From Cristatella mucedo (taxonomy: Eukaryota > Bryozoa > Phylactolaemata > Cristatellidae): a stretch of DNA of 64,000 nt. This document shows positions 18,281 through 30,345 of the stretch, in pieces. Position 1 is the stretch's first letter, and each line of letters begins with the position of its first letter. The stretch is from NCBI GenBank assembly GCA_009760855.2, contig WPIO01000005.1, positions 7,660,001 through 7,724,000 on the forward strand, read 5' to 3'. The notes below the pieces were generated by a model. That model ran no database searches, had not been told where the DNA came from, and was given only the letters and a program-made list of their open reading frames with translations. Both the position numbers and the translations under genes were made by a program.

Positions 18281-19002
18281 TCATCGGCTGAGGAGATTAT
18301 CTTTTGCTCTAGCCACTGCATAGACTATTTTTAACGAAATTGTCATTCCATGCCCGAGCAAATCCTTTTGCCAGGATGATGATGCCCTTACCGTCTGGTA
18401 CTCCGCCACTGCAATCTTTGTAATGACATCCGTGGTGTAGTTCTCACCGTTGGATTCAGCCGCGACCTCTCTTATTTTAGAGTCGGGTTTTAGGCGTGAT
18501 TTGCAACGAACTACACAGTGCCCTGATTCCCGCAGGTATTGCAACGGTGGGTCTCGTGCTTGGCAGCGTCGAGGAGTGTGAGGTGGGACAATCCCACAAC
18601 CAGGCTATCTCGGACTAACTCGTCTACCATCGAGCGGTATTCGTAGTTCGAAGGTAAATCATGTAGTTCGCGTATGAATGCTTCGGTAGACACACCCGGA
18701 TGTTGACAGTGGCGGTTAAACATAGCCATATAGTAGATGATATTCCTTCTTGGTATGAAAACATTATCAATTTTGCCCAAGATGAGATCCAACGTCTTCA
18801 CTTGGTCGACCTCATGGGTAAAAGTGTCGAATATTGCTTCGGCTTTCGCCCCCGTGGCGTTCAAGAGTGTACTTAACCTTACGTCCTGTTCCTCAGTCGT
18901 CAGCTTGGTTGCCGTCACATAATGGCGAAAACGGTTTCTCCAAGCCTTCCATAACGCTGGCTCATCCAATTTAAACTCCGCTGAAGGGTTACACTTAGCC
19001 AT
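18281..19002 (-). mobile_element. Ty3/gypsy gag fragment with zinc knuckle
   Basis: A 163-codon frame (18511-19002) reads like a retrotransposon capsid: WKAWRNRFRHYVTATKL, FDTFTHEVDQVKTLD, ILGKIDNVFIPRRN and FIRELHDLPSNYEY, ending in CNTCGNQG, part of a CCHC knuckle. A second frame (18281-18544) carries on with SGHC and a poorly conserved protease-like region. Just upstream on the minus strand (19040-19055) TGGTAGCGG could be a primer-binding site, but its match to a tRNA 3' end is too short to rely on. Confidence 0.7.
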
Positions 19003-19245
19003 CTCTTCACCTGTACTACTTATCAGGGCGATACTCTATAACTTTACCGCTACCACGATGTAATACGACACATCGAGAATGAACAAAGCGCGTTCATTGG
19101 CAACCATATTTTGCCCGCTAACGGACCGCATCTTCAGCGATGCTTCTCCTGAGAGTCACGTTTTTGTGGCTCCGATTGGTTGCTCTGCTATCACAGTCGC
19201 TGCCCGATTCGCTGAGCCCGAAACACGTCTCCAGGATCTAACCGT

Positions 19246-22200
19246 GTGGAATATCGCCACTTTCGCCTCGTCGACTTTCAGTGCTGGCTCATTGTATGCA
19301 TCATGAATGGCTGTATCCACTTCAAGAGTTCTTCCGCGTGGAAAATAGATTTCACGACCCTATTCCACAAGAAGGGTGACCAAAAAATGCCCGTTAACTT
19401 CCGTCCCATCACACTTTTGCCCACTCATCACAAGCTGCTCTCGGGAGGTCTCGCCACGAGACTGTGTAAGTTCACTGGTGGCTGTGCGCTCCTGTCATGG
19501 CAGAAAAAGGGCTTTCTTGCCGGTGTAGAAGGTTCCCTACAGCAGTCCTTTCTTTTGGAGGGCATCTTTGACGAGGCCAGAGAACGGCAAAGCGCTGGCA
19601 TTGTGTATTCGTCGTTCCTCGACCTGCATACCGCCTTTGGCAGTATTCCAAATGTCTCCCTACTCCGTGTGCTTCGGCATGCAGGAGTGGATGAGAGCCT
19701 CTGCATGCTTGTTGAGTGCCTCTGCGCCGGCTAGCTCATGAGGCTTCGGTTTCGCGAGGACACGCTGGTGGCGTTTCCTAGGAGTTCCGGCATCCAGCTG
19801 GGCAACCCCCTATCGCCGATCCTCTTTGATCTGGCGATGAAGCCGTTTGTCAGACTCGCTACCAGCAGCCACGAGTCATGCTGCTAGCTTGGCGGAACCT
19901 CCCTTTCGGTCTGTGCTATGTTAGATGATCTTTCCCTGTTCACAGGCACGTCCTCTGGTCTTCAGGCCCTCGTGTTTTCAGCTGAACAGGACAGGCTGCG
20001 TCGCCCTAAGCATGCCGTTCTGGTCAATAACAACAAAATTGCACTCGATAAAGCGCCTTCAGAGAACTCAATCTCTTTCTAGTCTCTTTACATTTACTGC
20101 AAAGGGAAATGCAATTGAATGGTGAGTAATGTCATGCTTGATAGACGAATAACATGGATAACATGGTAAGGGTTGACATGCACAGGGTCAGCATGCAAAT
20201 GTGGTTAGTGGCAGCATGCACGGTGTCAGTACGCATAAGAACATGAAGGACGAATCACAGGGACCCACTAAATTCTGTTCTAAATAGGCGTGTTTTTAAG
20301 TTCTTTTTAAATGTGGTCAAGTCAGGGGATGTTCTGACGCAAGTCGTGAGGGATTTCCAGGCTTTGGGAGGATACGAACTAAGTGCACGGTCTCCAAAGG
20401 AATTGAGGTTTGTACGAGGTATTGGTAAACTATTGGATTCCGAAAAGCGGGTGGTACAATGCTTGGCCTGGTGTGGGAGTAGATCTGAGAGATAGGCTGG
20501 AGCCGAAGAATGAAGTGGCCTAAAGGTGAGCGACAAAACCTTGAAATCGATCCGTTGCTTGACTGTGAGCCAGTGCATGTCAACGAGAAGTGGTGTGATG
20601 TGGCAACTGCGACGCTCACGACAGACAAGCCTAGCTGCCGAGTTTTGCCCCAGCTGTAATCGCCTGATTGCACATGCCGGTACGCCAGCAAGCAGTAAGT
20701 TGCAGAAGTCAAGACGGGATGTCACAAATGCATGGACTTACTTAGACTTGGTATCCTGATCTAAACAAACCCGAATTTTAGCAATTTTGTGTAGCTTAAA
20801 GTAAACAGACTTGATTTTGGAGCTGATGAGGCCGTCTAACGAGAGGTCACTTTGGAACATGACACCTAGATTTCGAGCTGATTCAACATTAAATATGCTG
20901 GCAGAGCCAGTGATGAGCGGCAGCCTTTCCAATTTCTGGATCACACTGGGTTGGCCCATAACTACTAAGTTAGTTTTATCATTGTTTAGTTTTAGAAAAT
21001 TTGCTGCCATCCATGTGCGGATGTCATCAATACATACAGCAAGTGATTTGAGAGAATTCGAGGTGCTCGAATGCTGGTCGGCGAAGTCCTGTGTCATCGC
21101 CCGCGAGGGTTCGGATGGCCGTGACCTCGGAGCCACGCAGGATCTCGGGCTGAAATAGAGCAGGGCTGAATTAGAGCAGGTCTGCTCTTACCTCGCAAGG
21201 AAAATTAACCTGATTTAAGCCAGCCATCTCGCCACTTGACAAAAGCTTGACGCCTTGGGGACTTTCCTCCTGTCACGGCTAGACTAACTTTGTCGGGCGC
21301 GGCTTGTGCCTATGGCTGCTCTGCAGCCAGCCGAAAAGGCTCTGATGAAGCTATGTCGCTTCGCGTTCGGGCTCCCGAACTTTGCATCGGCGCATTTCCC
21401 GTTTGCACCTCGCTCTGCCGGTGGGCTTGGCTTAATTCGTTTCGGGACGAACGCGCTCACTCTACGTGCTGTGCAAGTCTGTCGCATGCTGTGCTCTCTC
21501 AAGGCCCTTTAAGTCGCCCGTCACCAACCCGACCGAGCAGTCGCCAGTTAGGATAGAACGCCGTCGTCTGAGGAGGAGAATCGTTTGCGATACTTGAGTC
21601 CAGCAGCCTTCGGCCCCGGTAATTCGGTTGGCCCGATCTCGCTGAGGTCGGACATGCGTTAGTGCCTTAAGCGGCTCTCCCACCGCCTCTTGCTTTCCAC
21701 CCTGTAGTGTTGGCTGTGTCCATCATCCCTGACGGCATCGAACACTGGGTCGTGCCACGAGTATTTATCACGAAGCTGTGGGAGATCGCCAGGTTCGTGA
21801 AAAGATGTGCTTGGGTGGCCCTGCCTGCACAGGGCAGGGTCATCCGATACCTGGCCATGGCATATTCACAACCTACTGTCACTTCCTGACCATGGGTCTC
21901 GACCTGTCGTTCCAGGCAAAGGGGGTTCGTGCATCAAGCGCTACTGGACGTGCTGCCACTGGCTAATGCTAGCAGTCGGGCATACCCCGAAATTTTTATC
22001 AGCTGCCGCATATGCCGCACGAAAGGGAAGACCGTTTGCCATATGCTGACCCACTGCCGGCCGATGCTGCATGCAATTACGGCCCGAAAAAACCTTTTTC
22101 TGGGCCGCCTAATCGGAGCTCTTCCGGCCACCAGGCTCAACTGCCTGTCGGCAGGCAGCACCCAGCCGCTTGCCGTTGGTCTGGCTCTTAAGCCGGACAT

Positions 22201-22264
22201 GGTCATCGACAACGGTACCGAAATGGTAATTGTTTATGTGACGGTGCCGTTCGATGGCAACTAG
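19246..22264 (+). mobile_element. R2/NeSL-type non-LTR retrotransposon relic with restriction-like endonuclease
   Basis: Plus-strand pieces of one ORF. RT: LFHKKGD and FRPITLLP near 19365-19420, SFLDLHTAFGSIP near 19610, SGIQLGNPLSPILFDLAM near 19780-19840 and LDDLSLF near 19922, where the usual (Y/F)ADD is altered. C-terminal region: AALQPAEKALMKL, LPNFASAHFPF and SAGGLGL at 21306-21430. Endonuclease: CRICRTKGKTVCHMLTHCRP (a Cys/His knuckle) at about 21987-22046, then KPDMVIDNG and VIVYVTVPFD near 22190-22255, matching the PD-D layout of restriction-like endonucleases. Stops and shifts throughout; a minus-strand L2 copy (20040-21078) splits it. Confidence 0.75.
20040..21078 (-). mobile_element. 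L2-like LINE copy nested in the R2/NeSL-type relic
   Basis: The same family as the copy at 8394-9690. From left to right on the plus strand: 3' tail with CGATAAAGCGCC (the stem's second arm is decayed to TCTCTTTA), the C-terminal RT region in antisense (20255-20725; SFGDRALSSYPPKAW, TPLLVDMHWLTVKQ), then the mid-RT portion (20738-21078; WMAANFLKLNNDKTN, ARNLGVMFQSDLSLD). One frameshift lies near 20735. 5'-truncated before the catalytic box. Confidence 0.8.
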
Positions 22265-22379
22265 GATGTTCTGATGATGGTGGCCCGGAACTAGACTGAT
22301 AAGTATGCAGCCCTTGCTCGAGTCTATCCTGACTGCTGGTTACCCGTCGGTAGTGGTGAAGCCCCTGTAGAACACTTTA

Positions 22380-23080
22380 AAAAGAATGGTTCAAAAATTT
22401 TCCGTTGGGTTTCAAGCGACATCCTTCCAAGGAAACTGCCCTGCTGCGAGTGACCAAAGACGAGCCAAGCAGCTACAAATAATGGCATTGTTGCCGCCCT
22501 GGTCCTGTTTGATCTCTCACCAGCGTTTGACTCTATCGATCGGGCCATCCTACCCGACTGATTCAGAATGCCAGTCGGTCTGACAGGCGAGGCACTAAAG
22601 GGTTCAAATTGTATTGTCTGATCGTTTTCAGTCCTTGTTGTGCAGCGGCAAAGTCTCATCCAGCAGACCAATCGCCTCTTGAGTTCCATAAGTACTTGTC
22701 CTCGATAGTTTGCTTTTATCCATGTATAGCAATCATGTGGGAACAGTAATGTTTGGGCCTATGGGATCGACTATCACTTCGCCGAGTTGGATTGGCCCAA
22801 TGGTTAACGTGCTCGCCTCAAACCAATGTCAAGGTGAATGTATTTAATGACCAAGGTCGTGGGCTCGAGCCCAGTGGCATATACGAAACACCTGAATAGA
22901 AACTGAATTGTCCCATAGCGCTATGAAAATGAATTACATTACTATGCTGATGATGCCGAGCCCAGAAGTTCTTGCAGCGACTAACTAACTAAACGCTTGC
23001 CTTACAGACATTCAATCTTGGATGTCAAGTCGATTTCCTGAAACTAAATGACGATACAACATAATTCCTGCCCGCACTGA
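22380..23080 (+). mobile_element. LINE reverse transcriptase relic split by a SINE
   Basis: Heavily decayed RT on the plus strand: VLFDLSPAFDSIDRAIL near 22500-22552 (RT motif with Asp), then VGLTGEALKGF near 22575. After the SINE at 22782-22942 come YADD at about 22943-22954 and DIQSWMSSRF near 23007. Order and spacing fit a CR1/Jockey-type RT. Stops and shifts prevent any function. Confidence 0.6.
22782..22942 (+). mobile_element. tRNA-derived SINE, copy 1
   Basis: Starts CCGAGTTGGATTGGCCCAAT, with an A box TTGGCCCAATGG region and a B box GGCTCGAGCCC (consensus GGTTCGANTCC) near 22861. The 3' part (CACCTGAATAGAAACTGAAT) matches the 3' end of the local L2-like LINEs. It sits directly before the YADD codons of an RT relic. 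Confidence 0.65.
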
Positions 23081-23835
23081 GAGGCTAGGTCCAACAGTAT
23101 CAGTGACGTTCACTGGCGAGCCGCTTTCAGCCGGTTTCCGCCTATAGAACTTGTCAGTGGGTAACACTGAGTACTTGGCAGGATTCCATAGTCTCCCCTC
23201 CATGAGAGTTCCTCTAAATCAGGTTTCGATGCCTAGCGTACGGCTGCACGGCACCCGTGGGAGAAGGAATCAGGTTTCGAGCTATGGGTGACCTGATATA
23301 TGCTCGGTACGGAGAGGCACATCCCCTTGATTAGTGGAGCTAAGGGATTCTACCTGGCACTTACGACATACCTCGAAGTCATGTAGAAGAACATGAAGCA
23401 GGCTCGCGCGAAGTCATGAAAAGACGCCTTGACAGGAGCCGTTTAGGCTCGGAGCGAAGGCTCCTAATTATCGCGAATACAAAAGTTAGCCAATAGACTG
23501 CGATAATGCCACTGCCTGTTCTCGCGTTTCGGTTCTCGCACTCTGTGAATGTTGCTCGCTACTAGTAGAAATCCTACAGGTATAGTTCTGGTTTGTGGCC
23601 TCATATTAAAAAATAGGAATGCATTATGAGTCATATTATGACAGCCCTGGTGATTATTGAGTGATTACCATGTTGCAATCTGTAGGAACCGGATGGGGCT
23701 TATGTAAATATTATTCAGCTGTATTTTGAGCTTTAAGACAGAGTTTAACAGATTTTTGTCAAAGAAGTGCTTACGCAATACAAACGGACTTTTAATACTT
23801 ACGGGTGTAGGCTCTTTTTTCTGTCGTCTTTTGTT
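23081..23835. other. No recognisable gene
   Basis: About 750 bp of mixed-composition sequence. No conserved coding segment, RNA gene or intact mobile element is visible; short frames on both strands look random. Confidence 0.5.
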
Positions 23836-24013
23836 ATCGTCAGCGCATACCTGCGCATCCAGGCTGTAGCTGCAAGTCGTTGTGTCAGCATTCAGGGCGC
23901 ATCCAGGCTATATCTGCGAGTCGTTACGTCAGCACACCTGCGAATCTAAGCTATAGCTGCGAGTCGTTACGTCAGCACACCTGCGAATCTAAGCTATAGC
24001 TGCGAGTCGTTAC
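23836..24013. repeat. Tandem array of a ~43-bp unit, four copies
   Basis: The unit ACGTCAGCACACCTGCGAAT continues with CTAAGCTATAGCTGCGAGTC and GTT. The last two copies (about 23925-23967 and 23968-24010) are identical over the unit; the first two are diverged. The copies abut, with no spacers. Confidence 0.8.
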
Positions 24014-24479
24014 GCATGCTCAGAGGTTCCCAATTTGTCACGCCAAGGCGAGGACTACCAGCGACTAAGCAAAAAGAACTACACTGTTGGAGCCGCTTCA
24101 TCGATTTTAAGTAACGATAGTAATAATTCCTTTGCATGGAAGCATAAGCGAACAGAGTATCTATTCAGGTGCTATACGGCTCGCTACCAGACAAGCAAAA
24201 AGCAATAGTTATTGACTAGCAAGTTAGCATACCCAATATATCATTTGATAGCACCCAATTAGTATGCCAAGACAAACATGCGAAGTGCAAAAGAAGCCAG
24301 TCAGGGCAGCCACGGTGTGCAACGTGTACTAAATCACGCACAGGCAGTGCACGTCGCCGCAGTCACAGCGCGAAGGAAGAAGACCAGTTTACTGTGGCGC
24401 CGAGTAAGAATACATCGTTCTTGTCCTGAGGTCCAAGCAAACTGTCACCCAAACCCCAGCTGCCCTTTTTTGTTCAGAT

Positions 24480-25330
24480 TCGCGATAAGATTGTTGCTGA
24501 CAAGCTTTTGAAATGCATGTACGGAATTAGTCGTCAGAAAAAGCTCAGTCTGGATTTAATTGACAACACTCCAATTAAACCGCTCTCATCCATTTGATCA
24601 AAGACATTCGGAGCACTAGAAATGATGCTCAGGTCGTTGCATCGGTCCTGATTGATCTATCTGTTGCGTCCGACAGATATTAGCACGATGTCCTACTTGA
24701 GCGATTGAGGACAGCCTAGGTCTGGCGAATGAAGCTTTAGTGCCGCTCGAATCGTACATCCCTGGTTTGAATCAGTCCGTGTCGCAGTGCCGTGTTTGCA
24801 TCTCATCCAGCACACCAGTCATCTATGTAGGTCCACAAGGGTCAGATCTCAATTTTTTAGGTTACCCTTTAATACAGAATCTCTCGGGAAAATTACTCGG
24901 GCCGAATACACCTGCGTACCAGTAATCTAAACCACCGGAATATGCTGCAGGACTAACTAACTGAATGCCTACCTTATAGATATTTGATCCTAAATTTCCA
25001 CCAATTTTATAAAGCTGAACGATGATTAAACCAGCTCCTACTCCTATGACACTAAGCGTGCAGCTGGACTAGATGACTTTGCTCTTTCAATTGGGATTCT
25101 GTAGTGAGATCGTATTCGTGTGCTCGGAATTTAGGTGTCCTCTTTGATTCCTGCTTGAAGTTTTAAAGCGTCATTACGAAGATCACTTCCACAGCTATAA
25201 ATCACGTTCGATCGCTATCTAAGATTAAACACTCCCAATTCGTATCTTCCAAATGCCATCATCTGGGCCGGGCTGGTATTCGAATTGCACGGGAACGAGC
25301 CTGCGATGTTGCGTGAAACGTTGCTGGTAC
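24480..25330 (+). mobile_element. Decayed CR1-like LINE reverse transcriptase relic
   Basis: Plus-strand traces in shifting frames: VASVLIDLSVASDR near 24637-24678, GPQGSDLNF near 24833 (from the GVPQGSVLGP motif), STNFIKLNDD near 24995-25026, and RNLGVLFDSCLKF near 25119-25160. The order is that of a CR1/Jockey-type RT. Many stops. Confidence 0.55.
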
Positions 25331-26039
25331 ATTTTAAAAATATTGTAATACTCAGCGTACAGTCAAAATGAGAGGTTCGATTATTGGTCATTCACAGTAT
25401 GTAGCAGTCGCAGTGACTCGTCGCACTTTCTGTAGGCACGCCCAAATAATTACCGTTGCCGACAATTTTTAATACCCTGTGAAGAGTATCAAAATAAAAA
25501 AAAGCACAACATCCTAACCATACAAAACTCTAAGGAAAATGCGAAAACAAATATTTCTATTAATGCCATGATGACAGGGTAGTTAATTTTTCAGCAACCT
25601 GGCTCTTGTGAAGATCCTGGCCACTGTGGAATCCAGAGGCGAAGATTAGAGTGAGCCAGGTGGCACGGTGGAGGGTCTGGGGGCGGAGCAACCCCCCCCC
25701 CCTCTAACGGGATGTCTGGGGGCGGAGCATTTCCTGGGAAGAGGTTTCTGGGAGCATCCCCCAGCGCCCGCGGCAAGCGACAATTAGCCGGAATGGCCAG
25801 TCAGCCATGTCATTTCGTGATATGTCATCAGCTGTAGAATGCAGCTTGGCCGACACCAAGGGCCCAGCCGCTGGAAAAGCGAGGCCGCTGGCCGCCCTAC
25901 CGGGTGTCGTACTCGGCTCCAACCTACCAGGACATGGGTGGCAGCTGTCACCCTTGCCACTCTCCCTCGGGTTAGCCTCTGGTGGCTTCCTACAAGACCG
26001 TTAGTGAATCGTTGTGTACATGCAGACACTGCATGTTGC
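25331..26039. other. No recognisable gene; short poly-C run
   Basis: Non-coding. It contains a C9-10 run near 25690 and a GC-rich stretch at 25660-25990. Overlapping short frames on both strands have no family resemblance. Confidence 0.4.
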
Positions 26040-26222
26040 CTCTAACCATATTTGCATGCTCACGTTGTGCATCTCGCCACTAACCACAGCATGTTTGCTG
26101 TCATTGAGCATACTACCACCAACCATTCGACGATGCTTCGTTTGCAGCATATGTAAGGTGCCTAAAAAGAGTAAGTCGTCTGATGGCGCTATAAAAATAT
26201 ATTAATAGTATTGTTATTGTTA
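26040..26222 (+). mobile_element. 3' end of a plus-strand L2-like LINE
   Basis: Matches the LINE 3' UTR in sense orientation: alternating GCATGTTGCC/ACTAACCA segments, then GCATATGTAAGGTGCCTAAA, GATGGCGCTATAAAAAT and a loose ATT-rich tail (TTATTGTTACATC). Degenerate. Confidence 0.55.
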
Positions 26223-26549
26223 CATCATCTAAAAACTTTTCCCTGCCTGTATTACTATATCACCTTGGTGGCCTTGGCTTAATTTTAGCGAGAACAAGAA
26301 CTGTTCGAGGGGCGAAAACTCCTTCGTCCTGGAGCAGGGAGCAGTGAGCCAGAGAGGAACGCCAGTGCGGTTAGAGAGCAAGAGCTTAAGAGCTAGCCAA
26401 GAAGCTCTGGGACCAGCGGTGGCGATTCGGCCTTTAGAATTGGTCTGATACCCGCGGGCGCTGCTGATTGACGTTGGCTGGCCTGTCAACCTCGGCTATA
26501 ACTCTGTCCAAAACAAGAATCGTCTGGAACCTATTCGGCATTCAAGCTG

Positions 26550-27245
26550 GACAGGGGAGCCCATCCAGTGGCCTAGTGACGGTATTAATTCCTTACCGTA
26601 ATGGGCCACCGTGTCGGGCCCAATACCACTAGGCTCTTGCCCCATTGTCTCAGCTAAGTATTTAAGAGTCGAGCGACGCTCGCCCTTGGTTTTTTGTTGG
26701 GCTCTCTCTTCGGTTTCGCTTCGACGCCGTCGGACTCGTTTCTCTGAAAGCGAGGGAGGAGGGCGGGCTATTCGCCGGCGATCGACGGGACAGGATGAGA
26801 CAGCGCCGGTGCGAACTAGACGTAGTTGGTGTGGTGGGTCAGATATTCCGTTGGTTCGGGCTCCTTCGTCTATTTGGGCCATTCCCCCTAGAGACGCAGG
26901 TAGCCTAAGTGTGGAGACGTGTTTCCTCCGCAAGAGTGCTTGAGGTGGTATGTGAAGCATTCTTCCAGTTAAGGTGGAAGCGGAGCCCTAGTTCTCCAGT
27001 CAGGGTCTAGGCGCCGGCTCGGGCTCCTCGACTCATTCGAGTCATTCCCCACTAGTAGCCTAAATGTGGAAACGTGTTTCCTCCGCTCCAAGAGTGCTTG
27101 TGCTGTTGAGAGCGTGCGAGGAGCGTGGAGATAAAACTGAGCTAGACGCGAAGCGACTTTGTGCGCTTGCGAATAAAGCTCAGAAAAATTCCCGATTTGT
27201 GTGTCTCGCTTTCCAATTCACACCGCGGACTCACGACCCCCTTTA
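26550..27245. mobile_element. Possible solo LTR with internal duplication
   Basis: On the plus strand a TATA-like GTATTTAAGAG near 26656 is followed ~510 bp later by GCGAATAAAGCTC (polyadenylation signal) near 27170. Between them a ~84-bp segment (GTGTTTCCTCCGC, then AAGAGTGCTTG) occurs twice, at about 26858-26941 and 27018-27100. This fits a U3-R-U5 layout, but no termini or target duplication could be fixed. It carries no coding region of its own. Confidence 0.35.
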
Positions 27246-27539
27246 GTAACGATAAGTAGGTCAGCGCCAGAAACGCCCTTTTCGTGGCGGCCTGCTTATT
27301 GCGCGTAGGCGCCCAACGAACGGCATCAGGCGGCAGGTTACGCCGCTAGGTAAGCGGCAGGTTAGGCCTACTCCGCTGAGCCTTCGGTGGTACACTACCA
27401 TCTCAAGATTCCTTCACCTCATACCTCTGGTGTCAGCAAATGTAGTGTAATTTATCTCCGTCTGTAAGTCCACTAAGCCATAAAGACTACGTGGGTGTTA
27501 TGAAAGAGAGTTTTGTATCGTCCACTCACAGCCTAATCG

Positions 27540-28490
27540 GCTTTCGGTACGCATTCGGTAGCTAAGAGACTTCATCGGAGAGAGAGGGAATCATAGCAGT
27601 CAGGAGAGCAGTCGAGGTAGTGAGTAGCATGGAAGTAGCAGCTCAGGACCTCTGAAAGGATGAGCCACAGTCGGCTGAAGGAGAGATAGTTGTCGTTGCG
27701 TAAGAATGGCATTGCGGAAGCGAGTTCCACAGTCTAGGGCCTGCAGAGCTAAAAATGCTTCTGTCGCCAACGGTTTTGTAACTGAAAAATGGAACAAGTA
27801 ATGTATTGTCCATACAGGACCTGAGGGCACAAAGAGGCTAAAACTGTTGCCAAAGTTCAGCTAGGTATGGAGGAGCCAAACCGTGGCGGGCCTTGTGGAT
27901 CGGCGTAAGAACTTGGCTCTGTATCCGTTTATCGACCGGGAGCCATCCTAGCTCTTTTAGTAAAGGAGACACGTGCTCAAATATCAGGGACTTGAAAACT
28001 AGCCTTGAAGCCATATTCATAGCCAGCTGCAGTGGTCTAGTTGCTTTCTTTTGTAGTCCAGCCAGAGGGGAACTACAACAATCAAGCCGAGACAGAATTA
28101 AGGAGCTAGTTAAATGTTTTGCAAGCCACTGTGGAAGACAGCTCGTAATCTTGGACAGGAATTTGACGTGATGGCTAGCTGTAGAAGCAGTCTGAATGCT
28201 TTTAAAATATAGGAAGCTGTCGAAAACGATACCTAAATTTTGAACACGTGGTGATGGTCGCATGACAGCATTACTGATTAGAAGAGCAAAGCCTTTTAAT
28301 CCAGCCACACGCTTAGGGTGTCTTAGGAGCAGCGGTTCAGTTTTATCGTCATTTAGTATCGAGAAGTTTTCCGACATCCAGGATTTAATGCCGGCAAGGC
28401 AAGCATTCAGTTTATCAGTTGTTGCAGCAGATTACGGCGGTTTAAAAGACAAATACAGCTGAGTATCGTCAGTATAAAAGTGATATCATA
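27540..28490 (-). mobile_element. Second CR1-like LINE family, 3' part of ORF2
   Basis: A minus-strand frame (27838-28377) with NFSILNDDKTEPLLL, VQNLGIVFDSFL, FLSKITSCLPQWL, LILSRLDCCSSPLAGL and ELGWLPVDKRIQSQ, followed by a second frame (27600-27830) holding the C-terminus (LDCGTRFRNAI). This is the RT palm/thumb to C-terminal part of a CR1-like protein, clearly different from the L2-like family above. The YADD box region near 28465 is damaged. Confidence 0.7.
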
Positions 28491-29742
28491 TTCCATAGGC
28501 CCTAATCACTTTGCAGAAATTCCATGATCACTAGGATCTAAACTGCCGCTGACTCCTATTGCCGAGGGATGCAGTTGGTTGTTAAGTCGGCCGCATGTAA
28601 AAGTGAGGCACCCGTGACATATGCTATGAGTTCCACTAATCCGAAGCCAACGGTTCTCAAGAGCTAAGGCTTAACAAGCTCTGATTCCCCATCAGAACAT
28701 GATGACTGGGATAGGCAGAGATATATGGTTTTAGAATGTGTTGTCGCCACTTTAAAAAAAGATGCCATCGGTATCTGGGGATGTCCGAAAGTTTCGTCGC
28801 TTCTATTGCCGAAAGAGGAAGGGATTAGAGCAGGAGCGCATTAGCGAAAGATAGATGGGATGCAACTCCCATTAAAACAGCAAACAGGCTAGTAAGATTC
28901 GAGGTATTAGGGTGTGTAAGAGGATTTGAGGGAGCAGCTGTACTCTGCTTTTCATGGCTGGTAAAGCGGTGAACTACTCTGCCAAGTATCTGTGTCACTA
29001 ATCTGCCAAGTATCTGTGTCAGATCGATCATTGTAAGGTCTCAATCGCCAAAAAAAGAGCATAGATGCAAGCCATTCCGAAATGCTACGTGAAACATAGA
29101 CCTTACTAGATCACGCGGCAGACGTTCGGCTACATAGCTCGAGAATCTTTCAACTTCCCAGTAAGCCCTGACTGCCTTAAAAGAATCGAGCCAATGAGCC
29201 TCGTGTCCAAGTAATATGCTAATAATTATACGTAACGGCGAACCAATAACACTTACGACTGCAGCAGCACATCAGCTTCAGTAAAAAAGATATGAGGGTC
29301 ACAGATCTCAACTTTCAGGGTCTTTATAGTCTGTTCTAGTTAAATTTAAACAATGACCGGTCATAATTGGCCATCGACTGTGACATAGCCTAGCTGAGTT
29401 GAGGTCAAGGGTCTTACAAAATTGACTAGAAATCGGAAATCGGCAGACCAAATTGACAGATCCATATTATAACAAACTATTAAATTACACTATTCGTTCA
29501 GCGTAACAACAAAACTCTATGACATTGCACACACACACGTTCTCATCCAATATACTACGATAGTCCGGGCCAATACCATAGTCCACTCAAATCCATTGCA
29601 AATTCACAAGACATCGGTAACAAGAATTAACAATTCAGATTGCAAATGAAGTTACACCCCGTTTAAAAAGCACCCACGCAATTTTAAGCTACTGTTTGCG
29701 AGCATTTTTAAAGAATTCACAGCAATAGCCCGGGGAAATACC
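28491..29742. other. No recognisable gene; one short direct duplication
   Basis: Non-coding. CTGCCAAGTATCTGTGTCA occurs twice in tandem at about 28980-29018. Nothing else is supported. Confidence 0.45.
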
Positions 29743-29856
<114 letters not shown>

Positions 29857-30277
29857 CAAAGTCGCTCCGAAATTGTATAAAAAAGCTGCAACTCTGACAA
29901 CCTATTTAAGTGCTCATATAAAAGTGTAAACCCAAAATTTTAGCACGTTGTGAAAGAGCAATTCTGCTTGCCATCCAAGGTTCCGGAGCTATATTTTCTG
30001 ATATGTATACTTGCATAGCAAAAATTATTCAACCTGAACAAGATATGAATTACTGCACTGACTTTAATGCTTAAGTTGAGCTCGCATTTAACTTTGATGT
30101 CTATCAGCGGAGTACTGGCCGAATTATAGAATTTACGTGGCACAAAGGTAACTGTCAATCAAGCTAGGTACATGTCACAAGCTTACACTTTACAAGCTGC
30201 ATGCGTCTATCTCGATGCATCCTAATTCAAAAAGTAGGAAGAAAAGTCACATATGATGCTAAGATTGGTACATTTGT

Positions 30278-30278
<1 letters not shown>

Positions 30279-30342
<64 letters not shown>
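30279..30342. repeat. Compound (TC)n-(TA)n microsatellite
   Basis: TC dinucleotides to about 30302, followed by TA dinucleotides to about 30342. Confidence 0.95.

Positions 30343-30345
<3 letters not shown>

Noticed and set aside
19040-19055. Primer-binding site (TGGTAGCGG) of the gypsy fragment
   Set aside because: Only about seven bases fit an initiator-Met tRNA 3' end and no LTR edge could be defined beside it.
23836-24013. CRISPR array
   Set aside because: Repeats are contiguous without spacers, in eukaryotic DNA.
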